Shown one piece after another: positions 7,524-11,483 of a stretch of 11,483 nucleotides of DNA. Made by a program: the position numbers and the translations under genes. The stretch comes from an uncultured Ruminococcus sp. GTDB taxonomy: Bacteria > Bacillota > Clostridia > Oscillospirales > Acutalibacteraceae. The notes beneath the pieces were generated by a model, which worked only from the letters and a program-made list of their open reading frames with translations, had not been told where the DNA came from and did not search any database. How positions within the stretch are numbered: position 1 is the first letter of the stretch; each line of letters opens with the position of its first letter. The stretch covers positions 1 through 11,483 of the forward strand of contig CACWNZ010000033.1 in NCBI GenBank assembly GCA_902762335.1, in the 5' to 3' direction.

Positions 7524-8540
7524 ATGCTGCCATATATAAATGTTTTGGGAAGGGATATTCCCATGTACGGCATCTGTGCCTTAGTCGGACTTATCTTCGG
7601 CGCGGTGCTGATAATACTCACCACAAGAAAGCGCAGGGACTACAGCAAGATACACATTATCAATATACCGATCTTTGCCGCTGTCGGCGCTTTCGTCGGC
7701 GCACACATAGTCTACTTCATCACAAGGATAGATTTCCTTGTAAAAGCCCTTCAGACAGGCAAGGTCTTTGATTCGTGGGACAACTTCTCCTATGTTTTCT
7801 CCGAGGTATTCGGGGGCATGGTCTTTTACGGCGGTCTTTTGGGCGCTATTCTTGCCGCCTTCATCTACTGCAAGGCGGCAAAGGTGGATTTCAGCCTTTA
7901 TGCAGATATATTTGCGCCCGCTATACCGCTTTTCCACGCCTTCGGCAGAGTAGGCTGTGTTTTTGCGGGCTGCTGCTACGGCATGGAAAGCTCGTGGGGA
8001 CTCACCTACACCCATACCGAAAACGGAATAACTCACACCGTAACAAGACTTCCCCTGCCCCTCATCGAAGCAGGCTGCAACCTCATCATAATGGCGGTAC
8101 TGCTCCTGCTCTCCCGCAAAAAGCTCAAGAAGGGTTCTCTCATGGGCATTTACTTCATCTGCTACTCGGTCGTAAGATTTACCGACGAGTTCTTCAGGGG
8201 CGACGAGATAAGAGGAAGGCTCTTCGGTCTTTCCACCTCGCAGTGGATAAGCATTTTCGTCCTCGCTCTCGGAATCTTCATGCTGCTCAACAGATACGTT
8301 CTGAAGAATAAGGACAGATTCGGCTATAAGGTCCCCACGGGAGAGGTCCCCGAAGGCTATATCTACAACAAGAACGCGGGCGCCGTTGCTCCGCACGAGC
8401 AGGCAAAGCTGAAATTTCAGGATCCCCCTGCGAAGAAGCCTGCGCCCGAACAGGATACGCCGCCCGAACAGGACTCCCCCGCGCCTGACAAGCCCGCAGA
8501 GACCGACAGCGAGAAAAAAGCCGGCGAGCCCGAGGAATAA
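7524..8540 (+). CDS. lgt: Prolipoprotein diacylglyceryl transferase, with Pro/Glu-rich tail
   Basis: A 338-residue, seven-helix membrane enzyme that moves diacylglycerol from phosphatidylglycerol to the lipobox cysteine of prelipoproteins, the first step of lipoprotein maturation. Diagnostic segments are the N-terminal PMYGICALVGLIFG, FYGGLLGA in the third helix region, the Lgt signature FGRVGCVFAGCCYG at 140-153 (R142 matching essential R143 of E. coli), and EFFRGDEIRG at 222-231, followed by GLSTSQWISI. The enzyme core ends near residue 261. About 75 further residues form a hydrophilic, Pro/Glu/Lys-rich tail with repeated PEQD and PAPxxKP motifs, predicted disordered. Many Lgt proteins end soon after the last helix, so the tail is unusual in length, though charged tails occur in some Gram-positives. 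No promoter is visible between the upstream terminator and the start codon. Confidence 0.96.
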   Translation: MLPYINVLGRDIPMYGICALVGLIFGAVLIILTTRKRRDYSKIHIINIPIFAAVGAFVGAHIVYFITRIDFLVKALQTGKVFDSWDNFSYVFSEVFGGMVFYGGLLGAILAAFIYCKAAKVDFSLYADIFAPAIPLFHAFGRVGCVFAGCCYGMESSWGLTYTHTENGITHTVTRLPLPLIEAGCNLIIMAVLLLLSRKKLKKGSLMGIYFICYSVVRFTDEFFRGDEIRGRLFGLSTSQWISIFVLALGIFMLLNRYVLKNKDRFGYKVPTGEVPEGYIYNKNAGAVAPHEQAKLKFQDPPAKKPAPEQDTPPEQDSPAPDKPAETDSEKKAGEPEE

Positions 8541-8550
8541 CGTTTTATCG

Positions 8551-8578
8551 AAGGATCCGCATATCGTGCGGGTCCTTT
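8551..8578 (+). terminator. Terminator hairpin after lgt
   Basis: AAGGATCCGCA pairs with TGCGGGTCCTT (11 bp, one wobble) around TATCG, 10 bases after the lgt stop codon. The T-tract is short (CCTTTCACTAT), so termination may be incomplete. Confidence 0.7.
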
Positions 8579-8623
8579 CACTATCCTTCATGCGGAGCAT
8601 TCGGGTTTCCGGCAAAAAATCTC

Positions 8624-8652
8624 TTGTTATTACGTGAACTGTGTGATATAAT
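8624..8652 (+). promoter_or_regulatory. Promoter of the tRNA-Arg gene
   Basis: TTGTTA (8624-8629), a 17-base spacer and the perfect TATAAT (8647-8652) with an extended -10 TGA just before it (8644-8646). The predicted start near 8659 leaves about 9 bases of leader before the tRNA, as expected for a stable RNA gene. Confidence 0.85.
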
Positions 8653-8667
8653 AGCTTTGTTATATTC

Positions 8668-8741
8668 CTGTCCGTAGCACAGTTGGATAATGCATCAGAC
8701 TCCGACTCTGAAGATCGAGGGTTCGAGTCCCTCCGGGCAGA
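8668..8741 (+). tRNA. tRNA-Arg, anticodon CCG
   Basis: The cloverleaf can be drawn in full. The acceptor CTGTCCG/CGGGCAG has one G-U, and the discriminator base is A (8741). The D-arm has GCA/TGC with AGTTGGATAA in the loop, including A20, an arginine identity base. The anticodon stem TCAGA/TCTGA is perfect, with loop CTCCGAC. The variable region is AGATC, and the T-arm is GAGGG/CCCTC with loop TTCGAGT. The anticodon CCG at 8702-8704 reads CGG codons. CCA is not encoded and must be added after transcription. It has its own promoter. Confidence 0.97.
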
Positions 8742-8847
8742 AACGCCCCCTCACTTTGTTCGGGGGCTCAATGAATAATGAATAGTGAATAATGAATAAT
8801 TTATAATAATGCTCCGCGGGGCGTTTCTGTATTATTCATTATTCATT
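8738..8847. repeat. AT-rich inverted and tandem repeat element behind the tRNA
   Basis: Four 7-bp units GAATAAT/GAATAGT run from 8773 to 8800. Bases 8784-8800 can pair with 8831-8847 over 17 positions (one G-U) across a 30-base loop that contains GCTCCGCGGGGC. Separately, CAGAAACGCCCC (8738-8749), which includes the last three acceptor-stem bases and the discriminator of the tRNA, is a perfect 12-bp inverted repeat of 8818-8829. The two pairings cross and so are alternatives. The element may end the tRNA transcript (TTTATTTTTATC follows the second arm), may supply recQ with a promoter (TATAAT at 8802-8807, no good -35), or may be a miniature insertion. Confidence 0.75.
8745..8767 (+). terminator. 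Hairpin after the tRNA
   Basis: GCCCCC and GGGGGC form a 6-bp stem around an 11-base loop, 3 bases after the tRNA end. No U-tract follows, so it is at best a processing or pausing structure. It competes with a longer pairing of 8738-8749 to 8818-8829. Confidence 0.4.
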
Positions 8848-8894
8848 TATTTTTATCCGCAGCGATGTGAATATTTCTATCAAGGGTGAACTTA

Positions 8895-10730
8895 ATGGAC
8901 GAAAAGCACAGGCTGCTCAAGGAGTATTTCGGTCACACGGAATTCCGCGAGGGGCAGGAAGAAATAATAGACAACGTAATATCGGGCAGAGACAGCCTTT
9001 GCATAATGCCTACGGGCGCGGGAAAGTCCGTGTGCTATCAGATACCCGCGCTGACCTTCGGCGGGGTCACTATAGTCGTGTCCCCGCTTATCTCCCTGAT
9101 GAAGGATCAGGTCCTATCGCTGAACAAATCGGGGATCAGAGCCGCTTATCTCAACAGCACGCTAAGCTCCGCCCAATTTGCCAAAGCACTGAGCAATATT
9201 ATTGCGGGCGAGTATAAGATAATATACGTTGCCCCCGAAAGACTGCTGACGGACACTTTTCTCAGCGTATGCGGCAGGATAGATATATCCATGGTCGCCG
9301 TGGACGAGGCGCACTGCGTATCGCAGTGGGGACAGGACTTCCGCCCGAGCTATCTCAGGATTTCGGAATTTATAGAACACCTTGACCGCCGCCCCGTCGT
9401 ATGCGCGTTTACGGCTACGGCTACGAAAAGGGTAAGCGACGATATTCTCAGGCTGCTGAAGCTCCGCGACCCGTTCCGTATTACGACGGGCTTTGACAGA
9501 CCGAATCTGTTTTTCTCTGTAATAAAGCCAAAAAGCAAGGACGTTCAGCTTCTTGCTCTGATAGAGGAAAGAAAGGAAAGATCAGGCATAATTTACTGCA
9601 TATCAAGAAAAGCCGTCGAGGAGGTATGCAGTCTGCTGTGCGAGAAGGGTTATTCCGCAACGAGATACCATGCGGGACTTACAGACAGCGAAAGACAGAA
9701 GAATCAGGAGGATTTCGTCTATGACAGAAGGACCGTTATGGTAGCCACCAACGCCTTCGGAATGGGCATAGATAAATCCAACGTGTCGTACGTTATACAT
9801 TACAATATGCCGCGCAGCATAGAGGCTTATTATCAGGAGGCGGGCAGAGCTGGGCGTGACGGTGAGGAGGCGGAATGCATACTTATGTACGGCGCGCAGG
9901 ACGTCCGCACGAATAAATTTCTGATAGAGAATTCCGAGCCGAATCCGGACTTTGACGAAAGCCGCCGCGAAGAGGTACGGAAGCTTGAATATGAAAGACT
10001 GAAGCAGATGACCTTTTATTCTACTACGAATAATTGTCTGAGGGATTTCATATTAAAGTATTTCGGAGAGAAGCAGAAGGGCTGGTGCGGCAAATGCTCC
10101 AACTGCCTTACGCAGTATTATACCGCAGACGCCACCGTACAGGCGCAGAAGATACTCTCGTGCATAGCGAGATCGGGACAGAAATACGGCAGACAGATGA
10201 TAATCGAGATACTCAAGGGCGGAGAGAACAGCAGGATCAAAAACGCAGGGCTTGACAGGCTGACTACCTTCGGCATAATGAAGGACGACAGCGAGAACTT
10301 TATAAGAAGCGTAATGAGCAGCCTTGAAAATGAGGGCTATATATACTCCTCTGCGGGGGAATATCCCGTATTGAAGCTTCTTCCTCCGTGCGACGATCTG
10401 CTGAGGGGCAGGATCAAATTCGAGCTGAAGCTGCCGAAGGACAAGCAGCCCGCCGTCAGGAAACCGCGTGAACGCAATGCTCCCGAAGGCGGCGCGGATA
10501 TAGAGCTGTATGTCCGTCTGCGTGAGCTTCGCCGTCAGCTCGCTGCTAAGGAAGGCGTACCGGCGTATGTCATATTTTCAAACGCAACGCTCATGGATAT
10601 GTACTATAAGCAGCCCACAACGGACGAGGAATTTCTTGAGGTATCGGGCGTAGGCACATATAAGCTCAGAAGCTACGGCAGAGCTTTTATGGCAATAATA
10701 AAGGACTATCGGAAAAAGAAACGGAGCTGA
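8895..10730 (+). CDS. recQ: ATP-dependent DNA helicase RecQ
   Basis: A 611-residue 3'-to-5' superfamily 2 helicase acting in recombination and replication-fork repair. The helicase core carries FREGQEEII, Walker A MPTGAGKS at 38-45, DEAH at 137-140 with HCVSQWGQDFRPSY, and motif VI QEAGRAGRDG at 314-323. The zinc-binding module has C381, C398, C401 and C404, the same spacing as E. coli C380/C397/C400/C403. The winged-helix part follows, then an HRDC domain at about 537-608 with TLMDMYYKQPTT and FLEVSGVGTYKL. All domains of a classical RecQ are present and the length matches. The ATG at 8895 is preferred because AAGGG (8882-8886) lies 8 bases before it. The in-frame GTG at 8886 overlaps that site and is rejected. 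It appears to be a single-gene transcript ending at a good terminator. Confidence 0.97.
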   Translation: MDEKHRLLKEYFGHTEFREGQEEIIDNVISGRDSLCIMPTGAGKSVCYQIPALTFGGVTIVVSPLISLMKDQVLSLNKSGIRAAYLNSTLSSAQFAKALSNIIAGEYKIIYVAPERLLTDTFLSVCGRIDISMVAVDEAHCVSQWGQDFRPSYLRISEFIEHLDRRPVVCAFTATATKRVSDDILRLLKLRDPFRITTGFDRPNLFFSVIKPKSKDVQLLALIEERKERSGIIYCISRKAVEEVCSLLCEKGYSATRYHAGLTDSERQKNQEDFVYDRRTVMVATNAFGMGIDKSNVSYVIHYNMPRSIEAYYQEAGRAGRDGEEAECILMYGAQDVRTNKFLIENSEPNPDFDESRREEVRKLEYERLKQMTFYSTTNNCLRDFILKYFGEKQKGWCGKCSNCLTQYYTADATVQAQKILSCIARSGQKYGRQMIIEILKGGENSRIKNAGLDRLTTFGIMKDDSENFIRSVMSSLENEGYIYSSAGEYPVLKLLPPCDDLLRGRIKFELKLPKDKQPAVRKPRERNAPEGGADIELYVRLRELRRQLAAKEGVPAYVIFSNATLMDMYYKQPTTDEEFLEVSGVGTYKLRSYGRAFMAIIKDYRKKKRS

Positions 10731-10742
10731 ATCATACGAGCC

Positions 10743-10771
10743 GCCGCACCGCCTTCAGGTGCGGCATTTTT
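10743..10771 (+). terminator. Rho-independent terminator of recQ
   Basis: GCCGCACC and GGTGCGGC form a perfect 8-bp stem around GCCTTCA, followed by ATTTTT. It starts 12 bases after the recQ stop codon. Confidence 0.88.
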
Positions 10772-10826
10772 AACTGTTTTTCAGGCTCTGTGCCGCAAAA
10801 AATATAAATTATTTACATTTTTCCAC

Positions 10827-10855
10827 TTTACACAGGGGATAAAAAGTGCTAAAAT
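10827..10855 (+). promoter_or_regulatory. Promoter of the pyruvate:ferredoxin oxidoreductase gene
   Basis: TTTACA (10827-10832), a 17-base spacer and TAAAAT (10850-10855), with an extended -10 TGC directly before it (10847-10849). The predicted start near 10862 gives a leader of about 100 bases. Confidence 0.8.
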
Positions 10856-10858
10856 TAT

Positions 10859-10890
10859 GATTGGTACAGTACAGTGTGCTGTATCCGATC
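10859..10890 (+). promoter_or_regulatory. Leader stem-loop I
   Basis: GATTGGTACAG (10859-10869) pairs with CTGTA-T-CCGATC (10879-10890) over 11 bp with one G-U and a single bulged T at 10884, around a 9-base loop. It would form at or within a few bases of the transcript 5' end, a position known to protect bacterial mRNAs from decay. It may alternatively be an operator just downstream of the promoter. Confidence 0.6.
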
Positions 10891-10900
10891 CATTGTATTC

Positions 10901-10938
10901 TTTAAGATTATGCACGGTTTGATGCAGATGATCTTAAA
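10901..10938 (+). promoter_or_regulatory. Leader stem-loop II
   Basis: TTTAAGAT (10901-10908) is the exact complement of ATCTTAAA (10931-10938). Two more pairs (one G-U) and an inner TGCA/TGCA stem (10911-10914 with 10923-10926) extend it, with GA at 10927-10928 bulged. It ends 7 bases before the ribosome binding site and has no U-tract, so it is not a terminator. Confidence 0.6.
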
Positions 10939-10945
10939 ATAAAAA

Positions 10946-10951
10946 AGGAGG
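10946..10951 (+). promoter_or_regulatory. Strong ribosome binding site of the PFOR gene
   Basis: AGGAGG in an A-rich context, 10 bases before the ATG at 10962. It is a full match to the anti-Shine-Dalgarno core and the strongest such site in the window. Confidence 0.85.
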
Positions 10952-10961
10952 AAAAAAACCT

Positions 10962-11483
10962 ATGGCAAGAAAAATGAAAACCATGGACGGCAATAACGCT
11001 GCTGCTCACGTAGCCTATGCGTTTACCGAGGTCGCAGGTATCTACCCGATCACCCCGTCCAGCCCTATGGCAGACTACGTTGACCAGTGGTCCGCTCAGG
11101 GTCTCAAAAACATCTTCGGAACTACCGTTAAGGTTTCCGAGATGCAGTCCGAAGCAGGCGCGTCAGGTACCGTTCACGGCTCCCTCAACGCAGGCGCCCT
11201 CACGACCACCTTCACGGCTTCTCAGGGTCTGCTTCTTATGATCCCCAATATGTATAAGATAGCCGGTGAGCTTCTTCCCGGCGTGTTCCACGTTTCGGCA
11301 CGCTGCGTAGCTTCTCATGCTCTTAACATCTTCGGCGATCACTCGGACGTTTATGCGTGCCGTCAGACAGGCTTTGCAATGCTTGCAGAGACCAATACGC
11401 AGGAGGTCATGGACCTTGCTCCCGTAGCTCATCTTGCAGCTATCGAGGGCAGAGTACCCTTCATCAACTTCTTCGACGGCTTC
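10962..11483 (+). CDS. nifJ: Pyruvate:ferredoxin (flavodoxin) oxidoreductase, N-terminal part
   Basis: The first 174 codons of a gene that runs off the right edge; the full protein is normally near 1170-1190 residues. The enzyme oxidises pyruvate with CoA to acetyl-CoA and CO2 and reduces ferredoxin, the central step of anaerobic energy metabolism, in the cytosol. The domain I sequence is unmistakable: KTMDGNNAAAHVAYAFTEV, YPITPSSPMADYVD, SEAGASGTVHGSLNAGALTT, FTASQGLLLMIPNMYKIAGE, FGDHSDVYACRQTGFAML and NFFDGF. Numbering agrees with the Desulfovibrio africanus structure: T31 and R114 (pyruvate contacts) and E64 (thiamine diphosphate contact). Strong promoter, structured leader, strong ribosome binding site and biased codon use all suggest very high expression. 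The Fe-S and CoA domains lie outside the window. Confidence 0.97.
   Translation, partial: MARKMKTMDGNNAAAHVAYAFTEVAGIYPITPSSPMADYVDQWSAQGLKNIFGTTVKVSEMQSEAGASGTVHGSLNAGALTTTFTASQGLLLMIPNMYKIAGELLPGVFHVSARCVASHALNIFGDHSDVYACRQTGFAMLAETNTQEVMDLAPVAHLAAIEGRVPFINFFDGF

Noticed and set aside
7581..8615. A 344-codon open frame on the minus strand across lgt
   Set aside because: It is wholly antisense to a clearly recognised Lgt, its product has no family signature and is charge-rich in the way shadow frames usually are. It reflects codon bias of the real gene.
8668..8760. Integration site of a phage or integrative element at the tRNA-Arg gene
   Set aside because: The tRNA is intact, there is no direct repeat of its 3' end in the window and no integrase gene nearby. 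The downstream repeat is inverted, not direct.
3360..10730. Mfd and RecQ as parts of a defence or mobile island
   Set aside because: Both are complete, typical housekeeping proteins in conserved or solitary contexts, with no nuclease, toxin or recombinase genes next to them.
10738..10747. CGAGCCGCCG at the recQ terminator matching the repeat at 2282-2291
   Set aside because: Ten GC-rich bases in common is weak, and here they form part of an ordinary terminator; a link to the repeat family cannot be supported.
10862..10961. T-box or other known riboswitch before the PFOR gene
   Set aside because: The leader is only about 100 bases, has no T-box-like sequence, no terminator/antiterminator pair and no motif I recognise from a known riboswitch class.

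Overview
The window reads as a chromosomal segment of a low-to-mid GC, Gram-positive anaerobe of the class Clostridia. A Ruminococcus-like Oscillospiraceae genome is my best guess. The basis is the pth-mfd gene pair, a pyruvate:ferredoxin oxidoreductase, strong AGGAGG-type ribosome binding sites, consensus sigma-A promoters, a tRNA gene without an encoded CCA end, and frequent ATA and AGA/AGG codons. The genus is inference from style and was not tested by any search. All genes lie on the + strand.

Layout. Bases 1-2277 hold the 3' end of a UDP-galactopyranose-mutase-like flavoprotein gene and, 13 bases later, a multi-membrane GT39-type glycosyltransferase gene. Together they look like part of a surface polysaccharide or glycolipid operon. 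Bases 2278-2757 have no gene. They contain a perfect 76-bp tandem duplication built from 28-bp GC-rich hairpin units, an inverted relative of the same hairpin, and a further perfect hairpin. Bases 2758-6824 hold pth (peptidyl-tRNA hydrolase) and mfd (transcription-repair coupling factor), 8 bases apart. Bases 6825-7499 are a self-contained unit: a consensus promoter, a perfect palindrome at the predicted transcript start, a small three-helix membrane protein with a Tyr/Gln/Pro repeat N-terminus, and a very strong terminator. Immediately after that terminator comes lgt (prolipoprotein diacylglyceryl transferase) with a long Pro/Glu-rich tail, then its own terminator. A tRNA-Arg(CCG) with an extended -10 promoter follows. 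Behind it is an AT-rich element of 7-bp repeats and nested inverted repeats, then recQ with its terminator. The window ends in the first 174 codons of pyruvate:ferredoxin oxidoreductase (nifJ/por), preceded by a strong promoter and a leader with two well-formed stem-loops.

Function as a whole. This is mainly housekeeping: ribosome rescue (Pth), transcription-coupled repair (Mfd), recombination (RecQ), lipoprotein maturation (Lgt), translation (tRNA-Arg) and central anaerobic energy metabolism (PFOR), next to an envelope glycosylation operon. I see no mobile-element genes, CRISPR array, defence system or clearly new multi-gene system. The most notable signals are non-coding: the duplicated hairpin block, the structured element behind the tRNA, and a recurring layout of a stem-loop at the predicted 5' end of two probably strongly expressed transcripts.
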